Source: Gammaproteobacteria bacterium
GTDB lineage: Bacteria; Pseudomonadota; Gammaproteobacteria; Steroidobacterales; Woeseiaceae
Direction of reading: 5' to 3'
Assembly: GCA_029861535.1 (NCBI GenBank)
Contig: JAOTZC010000014.1
Span: forward strand, 1-55,270
Length of the DNA: 55,270 bases
Shown here: positions 41,613 through 49,127 of the stretch, one piece after another
How the letters are laid out: each line of letters starts with the position of its first letter
Numbering within the stretch: the stretch's first letter is position 1
The notes under the pieces: model-generated
The model's database searches: none
The model's input: only the letters and a program-made list of their open reading frames with translations
Told to the model about the DNA's origin: nothing
Made by a program: the position numbers and the translations under genes

Positions 41613-43781
41613 CTACAACTCTTGCACTCGCTGCATCAGCGCCCGATATTCTTCGGTCGCATGTAGCGATTCCATTGCCGGATCTTGATTCGCAAATAAG
41701 ACGTTACGCCAACCATTGCTTACCGCATCTTGCAGGTGCCCCATTGCGTCGGGCGCCGCACCACCTGCTGCGGCTAGCGCGGCCAATGCATAGTTCACAT
41801 CACCGGTACCCCAGCCCTGCGCTTGTACTCTCTGCGCGGTAACCCGACCATTTTCCAATGCGGCGATAATAGTCTCTTGATCATTGTCCTCGAGCACGCG
41901 GGCCCTCGTCAGCAGCGCGAGATAGTGAATGGATTGTGGGTGCGGATCGAGAGAACTGGGACTCGGGATCGCCCGATCGAGCAGCTCAGACGCGGTGGCC
42001 GAATCACCACTGGATAAGCTTCCTATAGCGGCCCAAATCAGGCGTTCGAGACGCATTTTGGAATCGGCCAATCCCGAATTGTCGATGACCAGCTGCGCGC
42101 GCTGCGTTGTCATCGCCTCCAACTCTTCATTACGACCAGCGACTAAAAGAAATCGCAATGTCACTTGTAATACTGACTCATTTTTCGGAGCAACCCTGCG
42201 TGCCTGGTTGAGGTTGGCCTCGGCATCATCCAAGCGTCCGAGTTGGATGTTAGCGTCGACCAGCTGCGACAGCGCAATTGGATTGTCCGGCGCCAATAAT
42301 TGCGCTTGGCGGGCGAACTTCAGAGATCGTTCGCCTCGACCTGCTAGGGCCGCGACCCTCGACATGGCAAGAGTAACCGACAGGCTCTCGGGGTTTTCCG
42401 CGAGCAAAGATTCGAGTTGTTCAAATGCACGATCGAAACGCCCTTGCAGGCCCGTCAGTATCGACTGTTCGGCTATGATTGTTGAATTTAGCGGGTCGAG
42501 CGCCAGCGCCTGCGTATACGCTCGGGTAGCCTCTTCCAAGAAACCCTGATCGCGTAAAAGATTCGCGCGCTGCAGATAGGCGTCACCGTAGTTTGGATCG
42601 AGTTCGATGGCTTTCGCAAATTGCGACGCGGCCGCACGTTCTTGTCCTGCACCGAGCACGCACAGGCCTAAAGAGGTCTGCGCCTCTGGGAGCTCACTAT
42701 TCAACAGCAGTGCACTACTGATCGCTTCGTGTGCTTGTTGAGTGGCTTCGAACAAGGACAGATTTCCGATTCGTCTTTTGCCAATCCATGCGTCAGCAAG
42801 CCCTGTATATGCCTGTGCATAATCGGGATCCAGATCTATTGCTCGATCGAAATGTTCGATCGCTTGATCGATCGCAGCCACCGTTTGTTTCTGCAAAGAA
42901 TGACGACCTTGTAAATACGCTTTGTACGCCTCGACGTCGGCGGTGCCCGCCTGAATAAGGTCGTTATCACGTCCCGAAAATTCCAATTCCAGTTCGCGCA
43001 CAATTGCTGCGGCGATTGCGTCCTGCACAGCGAATACGTTTTTTAGCTCGTAGTCGAACGTGTCCGACCAGAGCTGAAATCCGCTTTCGGTTTCGATCAG
43101 CTGGGCCGTAATGCGCACATGATCGTCATCTTGATCCATGCGAACACTGCCGTCTAATACCGTCGATACGTTTAGCATTTCACCAATATTGCGGACGTCT
43201 ACGTCATCTCGATACGCAAAAGAAGACGCCCTTGCGGCCACGCGCAGACCCTCGACGCCCGAAAGTCCGCTGAGAATTTCCTCGGCTACGCCGTCGCTGA
43301 AATAGACGCTATTTGATTGTTCATTTGTCGCAATATTCTTGAATGGCAGAACCGCAACTGATTTGCCTCGCGAAAATTTGGCTTCTTCGCCGGCCTGCGA
43401 ATATAGACGATCTGACAGATAGACGACCGCCACGCCCAGCACTAAGACAAGGAACCAACTGGAAATTTGCGAAAATCGGCTAAGGTCATTGGTCGACTTC
43501 GGTGCTGGTGTGCCGAGAACGACACCTTTCGACGTCACGTCGAATATCCAGGCCAGGACTGCAATTAGCGGAAATCCCGCGAGAGCAACTATTATCAGCG
43601 TCGTCAACACTGTCTCCGGGATGCCCAAGGCCGGGAAAACTACGTCAGCGGCCTCCACCGCAATCCACGCCACCACGGCATAGGTCGCCACGGCGCGAAA
43701 CACGCGTCGATGTTGCAGCTCTTTGATCAGGCGGGAAATCACTTGCTTGCTCGCCGACTCATGGGTGATTGTGTGGTGCAT
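41613..43781 (-). CDS. Membrane protein with TolB-like domain and TPR repeats
   Basis: 722 residues from the ATG at 43781, chosen because GAGTGAG precedes it and the cytoplasmic segment RLIKELQHRRVFRAVATY begins soon after. Earlier in-frame ATGs at 43793 and 43862 are possible. Three or so membrane helices (AVVAWIAVEAADVVF, LIIVALAGFPLIAVLAWIF, WFLVLVLGVAVVYL) are followed by a TolB/FlgO-type domain (VAVLPFKNI, YFSDGVAEEILSGLS, VSTVLDGSVRM, QLWSDTFD) and at least eight TPR-type helical repeats (IDLDPDYAQAYTGLADAW, IELDPNYGDAYLQRANLL). Such proteins are often fused to adenylate cyclase or winged-helix domains; none is present here. Role unknown, probably protein-protein interaction at the membrane. 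Confidence 0.85.
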   Translation of the reverse strand: MHHTITHESASKQVISRLIKELQHRRVFRAVATYAVVAWIAVEAADVVFPALGIPETVLTTLIIVALAGFPLIAVLAWIFDVTSKGVVLGTPAPKSTNDLSRFSQISSWFLVLVLGVAVVYLSDRLYSQAGEEAKFSRGKSVAVLPFKNIATNEQSNSVYFSDGVAEEILSGLSGVEGLRVAARASSFAYRDDVDVRNIGEMLNVSTVLDGSVRMDQDDDHVRITAQLIETESGFQLWSDTFDYELKNVFAVQDAIAAAIVRELELEFSGRDNDLIQAGTADVEAYKAYLQGRHSLQKQTVAAIDQAIEHFDRAIDLDPDYAQAYTGLADAWIGKRRIGNLSLFEATQQAHEAISSALLLNSELPEAQTSLGLCVLGAGQERAAASQFAKAIELDPNYGDAYLQRANLLRDQGFLEEATRAYTQALALDPLNSTIIAEQSILTGLQGRFDRAFEQLESLLAENPESLSVTLAMSRVAALAGRGERSLKFARQAQLLAPDNPIALSQLVDANIQLGRLDDAEANLNQARRVAPKNESVLQVTLRFLLVAGRNEELEAMTTQRAQLVIDNSGLADSKMRLERLIWAAIGSLSSGDSATASELLDRAIPSPSSLDPHPQSIHYLALLTRARVLEDNDQETIIAALENGRVTAQRVQAQGWGTGDVNYALAALAAAGGAAPDAMGHLQDAVSNGWRNVLFANQDPAMESLHATEEYRALMQRVQEL

Positions 43782-43950
43782 GCTCACTCGCATACAGACC
43801 CTTATGGTCGCAGAGAAATTACACGCTGTCGCGTCCGTGGCCATCCTTCGTGGATCGCCCACCCAGCAGGTCTGGGTGTCGACGGAGGAAGAAGTGAGTT
43901 CGCCCGACCGGTGGCCTCCGTTACGCGTACAACAATCGGATTAACGACCA

Positions 43951-44082
43951 GTGGATTTTCAGCCCGACGAGCCTATATCATCAGCAAGGTTGATCAACAG
44001 CTTGCGGGAGCTTGCATTGCGCGAAGAACAGAACACGGAGCCGCGTGAGCAGTTCGACAAGATCGAATCCGAGTTGACGTGA
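43951..44082 (+). CDS. Possible 43-residue protein upstream of the DUF1538 pair
   Basis: A short frame with GTG start at 43951 whose stop overlaps the GTG start of the next gene by four bases (GTGA). A stop at 43942 excludes any earlier start. The product is acidic, helical and soluble ([20 protein letters not shown], then [17 protein letters not shown]). Codon choice resembles the neighbours. The tight overlap is the main argument that it is translated. It could be a small regulatory partner of the transporter or a leader frame that couples translation. No family recognised. Confidence 0.5.
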   Translation: MDFQPDEPISSARLINSLRELALREEQNTEPREQFDKIESELT

Positions 44083-44813
44083 GAGAGGCGCTCATCGCGA
44101 TTGGTCGAGACGCGCTGGGCAGTCTGCGCGACCTATTACCCATCGTCATTGTCATCAGCGTATTTCAGATTTTTGTCATTCAGCAGCCCGCGGCCGACCT
44201 GCTGCCGCTAGCGTATGGTGCGCTATTGGTTGTCGCCGGGCTTACTCTCTTTATCTATGGCTTGCGGATGGCACTGTATCCGGTCGGCGAGACCTTGGCG
44301 TACTCACTGGCAAAGAAAGGTAGCGTCTTTTGGTTGATGATTTTTGCGTTTCTGCTGGGATTCGGTACTACCATTATGGAACCGGCCTTGATTGCGGTCG
44401 CGGCCGAAGCCGCGGATGTGGCGGCGCTGGAAGGCGTAATTGAGCAGTCGGAAAACGCAAAGTGGCGGTACGCGCTCGGACTAAGACTGACGGTTGGTGT
44501 TGCCGTCGGAGTTGCGCTCGTCCTTGGCGTAACGCGGATCCTGCTCAATTGGTCTCTGCCCGGAATGATCATCGGAGGCTATATCGTGGTCGTGTTAATA
44601 ACGACCGTCGCACCTAGGGAAATAATCGGGATCGCATACGACTCCGGCGGAGTTACAACGTCCACCGTTACGGTGCCACTCGTGACAGCGCTTGGCGTTG
44701 GACTCGCGAGTTCGATTCGAGATAGAAACCCGATGCTTGACGGATTCGGCCTTATCGCATTCGCGTCATTGTTGCCGATTCTTTTCGTACTGGTATTTGG
44801 AATGTTGGTGTAA
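44079..44813 (+). CDS. DUF1538 membrane protein, first copy
   Basis: 244 residues with about seven hydrophobic helices. The GTG at 44079 is forced: an in-frame stop lies at 44046 and no other start codon falls between. Core motif near residues 185-205, [15 protein letters not shown], followed by [15 protein letters not shown]; another conserved-looking block is [17 protein letters not shown]. The same blocks occur in the next gene. DUF1538 has no established function; the helix count and glycine-rich motif suggest a transporter or channel. Its stop overlaps the second copy's ATG by one base (TAATG). Confidence 0.82.
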   Translation: MREALIAIGRDALGSLRDLLPIVIVISVFQIFVIQQPAADLLPLAYGALLVVAGLTLFIYGLRMALYPVGETLAYSLAKKGSVFWLMIFAFLLGFGTTIMEPALIAVAAEAADVAALEGVIEQSENAKWRYALGLRLTVGVAVGVALVLGVTRILLNWSLPGMIIGGYIVVVLITTVAPREIIGIAYDSGGVTTSTVTVPLVTALGVGLASSIRDRNPMLDGFGLIAFASLLPILFVLVFGMLV

Positions 44814-45583
44814 TGGAAATACTTGCAGCCAGCTTTCGACTTGTAATTGATAGCGGTCTCGACGTGCTGCCCATCGCCGTTTTTCTGTTCGTGTTTCAAC
44901 GTATCGTAATCGGCAAACCGATGCCGGGTGGCCGGCGCATTGTCGTCGGCTTCGTTTTCGTCGTTGTTGGGCTCGGCTGCTTTTTGGTTGGCCTTGAGCA
45001 GGCCTTGTTTCCGCTCGGCCGCTTGATGGCGGAACAGCTTACGGATCCAGCATTCCTTGCTACATCGTTATTCGCGGCGGATTTACCCAGTTGGGCGCAA
45101 TACTACTGGGTCTATCTGTTCGGGCTGGCAATCGGTATAAGCACGCCGCTAGCCGAACCGGCATTGATCGCGGTTGCGTTAAAGGCCAATGAGGTGTCCG
45201 GCGGCGCCATTAGCGTCTGGGGATTGCGCGTGGCTGTTGCGATCGGTGTCGGCGTCGGTGTGAGTCTTGGCTGCATTCGCATCGTGACGGGATTTCCGCT
45301 GCATTACTTTATTGCGGCTGGCTATGTTGTTGTCGTCCTTCAGACCCTGGTTTCACCCAGGTTGATCGTGCCATTGGCGTATGATTCCGGTGGTGTCACA
45401 ACATCGACGGTAACGGTACCGCTGGTAACTGCTCTTGGACTGGGGCTGAGTGCGGCCGTACCTGGCCGGTCTTCGCTTTTGGACGGCTTCGGACTGGTCG
45501 CATTTGCGAGCTTGTTCCCAATCATTGCAGTCCTCGCGTACGGCCAGGTTTCGTTAATCAGGGGGCGTCGCACCGCACCCTGA
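44813..45583 (+). CDS. DUF1538 membrane protein, second copy
   Basis: 256 residues, about seven helices, clearly related to the first copy: [15 protein letters not shown] and LDGFGLVAFASLFPI are nearly identical, and [19 protein letters not shown] matches [15 protein letters not shown]. The pair are therefore paralogous halves, probably forming a heterodimer; in some genomes DUF1538 proteins are about twice this long, which would correspond to a fusion. The loop after helix three is longer here (LTDPAFLATSLFAADLP). Thirty-three bases separate it from the PII-like gene. Confidence 0.82.
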   Translation: MEILAASFRLVIDSGLDVLPIAVFLFVFQRIVIGKPMPGGRRIVVGFVFVVVGLGCFLVGLEQALFPLGRLMAEQLTDPAFLATSLFAADLPSWAQYYWVYLFGLAIGISTPLAEPALIAVALKANEVSGGAISVWGLRVAVAIGVGVGVSLGCIRIVTGFPLHYFIAAGYVVVVLQTLVSPRLIVPLAYDSGGVTTSTVTVPLVTALGLGLSAAVPGRSSLLDGFGLVAFASLFPIIAVLAYGQVSLIRGRRTAP

Positions 45584-45616
45584 CAATGTTTGTCATAACT
45601 GCAAAGGACTACAACC

Positions 45617-45967
45617 ATGCATTTCAAACTTATTATTGCGTTTGTTGAGGACAGTAAAACTGATGCCATAGTTGAGGCCGCCCGCGCGACCGGCGCGACC
45701 GGCTGTACTGTCATCAATCAAGCCCGCGGCGAAGGAATCAAAGCGCGGAAAACGTTTCTTGGTCTGTCGCTAACCTCTCAACGCGACGTTGTGCTATTGC
45801 TCGTCGAGCAGCACCTGTCGCGGCATATTTTGGAACACATTGGCGATGTCGGTGAGTTCGATGCAAAACCTGGAACGGGAATCGCTATACAAATTGATGT
45901 GGAGGACGCCGTCGGCATCATGCACCAGGCCGAGGAACTAGGCGACATTGTGGAGGAAAACCTATGA
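45617..45967 (+). CDS. PII-like signalling protein with altered T-loop
   Basis: 116 residues with the ferredoxin-like fold of the GlnB superfamily: FKLIIAFVEDSKTDAIVEAAR as strand and helix one, GATGCTVINQARGEG before the T-loop, and GTGIAIQIDVEDAVGI as the C-terminal signature. The T-loop is short (IKARKTFLGLS) and has no tyrosine, so uridylylation as in GlnB/GlnK is unlikely. PII-like proteins bind nucleotides and often regulate an adjacent transporter, as SbtB does for SbtA; that role is inferred. AAAGGA precedes the ATG. The CBS gene overlaps its stop by four bases. Confidence 0.82.
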   Translation: MHFKLIIAFVEDSKTDAIVEAARATGATGCTVINQARGEGIKARKTFLGLSLTSQRDVVLLLVEQHLSRHILEHIGDVGEFDAKPGTGIAIQIDVEDAVGIMHQAEELGDIVEENL

Positions 45968-46368
45968 GTAGCCAAGAATGGGTGCGCGTGCGCGACGTGA
46001 TGCGACACGAAGTCACCGAAGTTGATGGCAAGATGGACGTGCTATCCGCGCTAAAGATTATGAAAAAGGTTGGCGCGACGAGTTTAATCGTCAAGCGCCG
46101 TGATGAACGTGATGAGCACGGTATGTTGTTGTTTTCGGATGTCGCAAAAAGAGTCATCGGTAAAGACCGCGCACCGGAACGCGTTAACGTGCATGAAATT
46201 ATGGCCAAACCTGTTGTAACGGTCCGCCCGGATATGAATATTCGCTACTGCGCGCGGCTTTTCGAAATTTTCGGAATTAGTCATGCGCCGGTCGTCGAAA
46301 ACGAGAAGATTATCGGCATCGTCAGCTATTATTTGCTCGTTTTGGGAAGTTTGCCGAATCTGGATTAA
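45964..46368 (+). CDS. CBS-domain pair protein
   Basis: 134 residues, little more than two CBS motifs: VRVRDVMRHEVTEVDGKMDVLSAL with SLIVKRRDE, and VNVHEIMAKPVVTVRPDMNIRYC with HAPVVENEKIIGIVSYYLL. CBS pairs bind adenine nucleotides and sense energy state. Translationally coupled to the PII-like gene (ATGA), so it is the second regulator of the DUF1538 operon. Its last 47 bases overlap the convergent radical-SAM gene. Confidence 0.9.
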   Translation: MSSQEWVRVRDVMRHEVTEVDGKMDVLSALKIMKKVGATSLIVKRRDERDEHGMLLFSDVAKRVIGKDRAPERVNVHEIMAKPVVTVRPDMNIRYCARLFEIFGISHAPVVENEKIIGIVSYYLLVLGSLPNLD

Positions 46369-47485
46369 TTTCCTGTTCGTATATCGGCCGGCGGCTCGCG
46401 CCCCACTGTCCCGGCATGTTTTCGAAGATGCCCGCAACAGCTGTGCCGCAGTTGCCACACCTGCCACGCTCATTTTCGAGTCTCAAGTTCCATGTCGAGA
46501 GCTCGTACCAGTCGCGCCCGATCAGAGTGTCACCGCAGTTGTGACAATACGTGCTAGAACCCTTGAGGTCATGAACATTGCCTGTGTAGACATATCGAAG
46601 CCCGTTCCTTAGTGCGATATCGCGGGACTGACTCAGTGTTTGGAGTGGCGTACTCGGGGTATCCATCATCTTCCAGTCGGGATGGAAAGCCGTCAAATGC
46701 AATGGCACGTCAGATCCCAGTTGCTCCATGATCCAGTTCGTCATCTCGTCAATTTCGGTCGCAGAATCGTTCTCGCCGGGAATCAGCAAATCGGTAAGTT
46801 CGAACCAGACATCGGTTTCGTGCTTAAGATACTTGATGGTCTCAAGAACCGGCTCCAGGTGGCCACCGCACACCTTCCAATAAAAACGTTCAGTGAACGC
46901 TTTCAGATCGACATTGGCGGCGTCCATATGTCGGAAAAACTCTTCGCACGGTTCCTTAGTGATATATCCGGCCGTAACCGCAACCGTTTTGATACCTCGT
47001 TCGCGGCAAGCGGCGGCCACGTCAACCGCGTATTCCAGAAAAATCACGGGGTCGTTGTAGGTAAAGGCAACGCTGCGGCTGCCGGTCTTGACGGCAGCTT
47101 CGGCAATTGCCTCCGGCGAGGCGCTGGCTTGCAGTTTGTCGAGCTCACGTGACTTCGAGATATCCCAGTTCTGGCAGAATTTGCAGGCAAGATTGCAACC
47201 GGCCGTGCCAAACGACAGCACGGGCGTGCCCGGCAAAAAATGGTTGAGCGGTTTTTTCTCAATTGGATCGATGCAAAAGCCGCTGGACCGACCGTAGGTT
47301 GTCAGTACGATTTCGTCATTCTGGCGCGCGCGGACGAAACAGAGTCCGCGCTGCCCCTCGCGCAGCTTGCAATAGCGCGGGCAGACGTCGCATTGCAGAC
47401 GACCGTCGTCGAGCGCGTGCCAGTAACGCCCTGAAACACCGACAATTTCGGTCCGTTCCTTGGTTTTTGTGCTTGGCTGGCTCAT
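46322..47485 (-). CDS. amrS: AmmeMemoRadiSam-system radical SAM enzyme
   Basis: 387 residues. Radical-SAM cluster motif CNLACKFC (Cys97, Cys101, Cys104) after TAGC, an N-terminal Cys cluster (CDVCPRYC with Cys49), NYLKHETDVWFELTDLLIPG-type barrel strands, and a C-terminal zinc-ribbon pair (YCHNCGD, RCGNCG). This is the AmrS family that co-occurs with Memo and AMMECR1 proteins; the reaction is unknown. It is divergent from the Memo gene across 117 bases, and no AMMECR1 gene is in the window. Its 3' end overlaps the CBS gene by 47 bases. Confidence 0.93.
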   Translation of the reverse strand: MSQPSTKTKERTEIVGVSGRYWHALDDGRLQCDVCPRYCKLREGQRGLCFVRARQNDEIVLTTYGRSSGFCIDPIEKKPLNHFLPGTPVLSFGTAGCNLACKFCQNWDISKSRELDKLQASASPEAIAEAAVKTGSRSVAFTYNDPVIFLEYAVDVAAACRERGIKTVAVTAGYITKEPCEEFFRHMDAANVDLKAFTERFYWKVCGGHLEPVLETIKYLKHETDVWFELTDLLIPGENDSATEIDEMTNWIMEQLGSDVPLHLTAFHPDWKMMDTPSTPLQTLSQSRDIALRNGLRYVYTGNVHDLKGSSTYCHNCGDTLIGRDWYELSTWNLRLENERGRCGNCGTAVAGIFENMPGQWGASRRPIYEQEINPDSANFPKRANNS

Positions 47486-47546
47486 CAGACAGATATTGGT
47501 GCGACCGATCCCGGATGCAATGCGTAAAATACTGTACTTCTACTCA

Positions 47547-47574
47547 TTGGAACGCGATTCGATAGGGCTACACT
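47547..47574 (+). promoter_or_regulatory. Possible sigma-70 promoter of the Memo-pcm operon
   Basis: TTGGAA (47547-47552) and TACACT (47569-47574) with a 16-base spacer match four of six consensus bases each. They end 28 bases before the ATG of the Memo gene. No other pair fits better in the divergent region. Confidence 0.4.
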
Positions 47575-47602
47575 AGAGAATAATAGTTGAGGATGCAGCG
47601 CC

Positions 47603-48403
47603 ATGACCGTGATCCGGGAACCGGCGGTTGCCGGCCAATTTTACCCCGGCACTGCCAGCGAATTGAGTACGACGATTCGGGTATATCTCGACGAGGCTGA
47701 GGTTCAGCAGGGCCCGGCCCCGAAAGCGCTGATCGTACCGCATGCCGGCTACGTCTATTCCGGGCCCGTGGCCGCCAGCGCGTACGCCAGGCTGCGACCT
47801 TATCGTCAACACTACACGCGCGTGATTCTGCTGGGGCCCTGCCACCGGGTGGCCGTACAGGGCCTGGCATTGAGCGGGGCCGACGTATTTCGGACGCCGT
47901 TAGGAGATGTGCCGTTAGACAAGGACGCAATCGCCAATCTGGAATTGCCGGACGTAAAGGTTTTCGACGCCACTCATCAGTTCGAGCACAGCCTCGAGGT
48001 CCATCTGCCTTTCCTGCAAAGCGTCATCGAGTCATTTTCACTCGTACCGCTCGTTGTCGGTCACGTGCCCCCGGAGACCGTGGCCCGGGTTATCGATGCC
48101 TTGTGGGGCGGGCCGGAAACGCTAATCGTCATAAGCTCCGACCTAAGCCATTACCTGACTTACGACGAAGCGCGCGCCAGCGATAAGACGACCTGTGAGG
48201 CGATCGAAAACCTGCAGGCGCAAAGTATCGATCATGATAAGGCCTGCGGCGCCACACTTATCGGCGGTTTGCTTATTGCGACAAAACGCCGCGGCATGAG
48301 AGTGATAACGCTCGATCTTCGAAACTCGGGCGATACGGCCGGTGACAAAAGCCATGTCGTCGGCTACGGTTCATGGATGTTCCTAGAGAATGATCGAATA
48401 TGA
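47603..48403 (+). CDS. amrB: AmmeMemoRadiSam-system protein B (Memo family)
   Basis: 266 residues, normal for the MEMO1 family, which has a fold related to non-heme iron dioxygenases. Signature segments: REPAVAGQFYPG at the N-terminus, IVPHAGYVYSGPVAASAY, LLGPCHRVAV, HSLEVHLPFLQ, and VISSDLSHYLTYDEA. His-containing residues for metal binding (PHAGY, HSLEVH) are present. Cytoplasmic. It shares a divergent promoter region with amrS and overlaps pcm by four bases. The chemical role of the set is not established. Confidence 0.93.
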   Translation: MTVIREPAVAGQFYPGTASELSTTIRVYLDEAEVQQGPAPKALIVPHAGYVYSGPVAASAYARLRPYRQHYTRVILLGPCHRVAVQGLALSGADVFRTPLGDVPLDKDAIANLELPDVKVFDATHQFEHSLEVHLPFLQSVIESFSLVPLVVGHVPPETVARVIDALWGGPETLIVISSDLSHYLTYDEARASDKTTCEAIENLQAQSIDHDKACGATLIGGLLIATKRRGMRVITLDLRNSGDTAGDKSHVVGYGSWMFLENDRI

Positions 48404-49116
48404 AATATTTCGTCTGTGTTTTCTTGCTGCTAGCGCTCACTGCGCATGCTGACGACACAGATTACGCGAGTGCAAGAATGGCAATGCTTACTGAAGTTCA
48501 GAATTACGCAAAACTGGCGCGCGATACCGACGATGCAACGTTTAACGACGACGTGATGCGCGCACTGGCCACGGTCGAGCGTCACGAATTCGTGCCAGAA
48601 AGCGAGAAACCATTCGCTTACGAAAACCATCCGCTACCCATTGGTCACGGACAAACCATTTCGCAGCCGTACATCGTTGCACTGATGACTGAGCTGATCG
48701 ACGCCAAACCAGATGATGTCGTTCTAGAGATCGGCACCGGGTCTGGCTATCAGGCGGCTATACTTGCGAAACTCGTCAATCACGTTTACAGCATCGAAAT
48801 AATCGAAGCGCTGGCCGACCAGGCTCGAGAACGACTCGCGCGCTTGGGCTACGATAATGTCACGACAAAACTGTCTGATGGCTACTACGGTTGGGAGGAA
48901 CATGCGCCTTTTGACGCAATTGTCGTAACAGCGGCACCGAGTCACATTCCTCCGCCGCTTATCCAGCAGCTGAAACCAGGCGGTCGTTTGGTGGTTCCGG
49001 TCGGTGGCCGGTTCATGACACAGCAGTTGCTATTAATTGAAAAAACCGAGGACGATGAGATCATAACTCGTCAAATTGCGGCAGTCCGTTTTGTGCCGTT
49101 GACGGGTAAGCACTAA
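48400..49116 (+). CDS. pcm: Protein-L-isoaspartate O-methyltransferase, apparently exported
   Basis: 238 residues. The Pcm core is unmistakable: VERHEFVPE, YENHPLPIGHGQTISQPYIVA, LEIGTGSGYQAAILA (SAM loop), and APFDAIVVTAAPSHIPPPLIQQLKPGGRLVVPVG. It repairs isoaspartyl damage by methylating aged proteins. The first 17 residues (MKYFVCVFLLLALTAHA) are a signal peptide, which cytoplasmic Pcm lacks, so this form probably acts in the periplasm, where the source of SAM is unclear. Translationally coupled to the Memo gene. Confidence 0.93.
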   Translation: MKYFVCVFLLLALTAHADDTDYASARMAMLTEVQNYAKLARDTDDATFNDDVMRALATVERHEFVPESEKPFAYENHPLPIGHGQTISQPYIVALMTELIDAKPDDVVLEIGTGSGYQAAILAKLVNHVYSIEIIEALADQARERLARLGYDNVTTKLSDGYYGWEEHAPFDAIVVTAAPSHIPPPLIQQLKPGGRLVVPVGGRFMTQQLLLIEKTEDDEIITRQIAAVRFVPLTGKH

Positions 49117-49127
49117 GCGACGATTTC

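Noticed and set aside
41929-42549. 206-codon open frame on the plus strand
   Set aside because: Antisense to the TPR gene, low-complexity Ser/Arg product, no motif.
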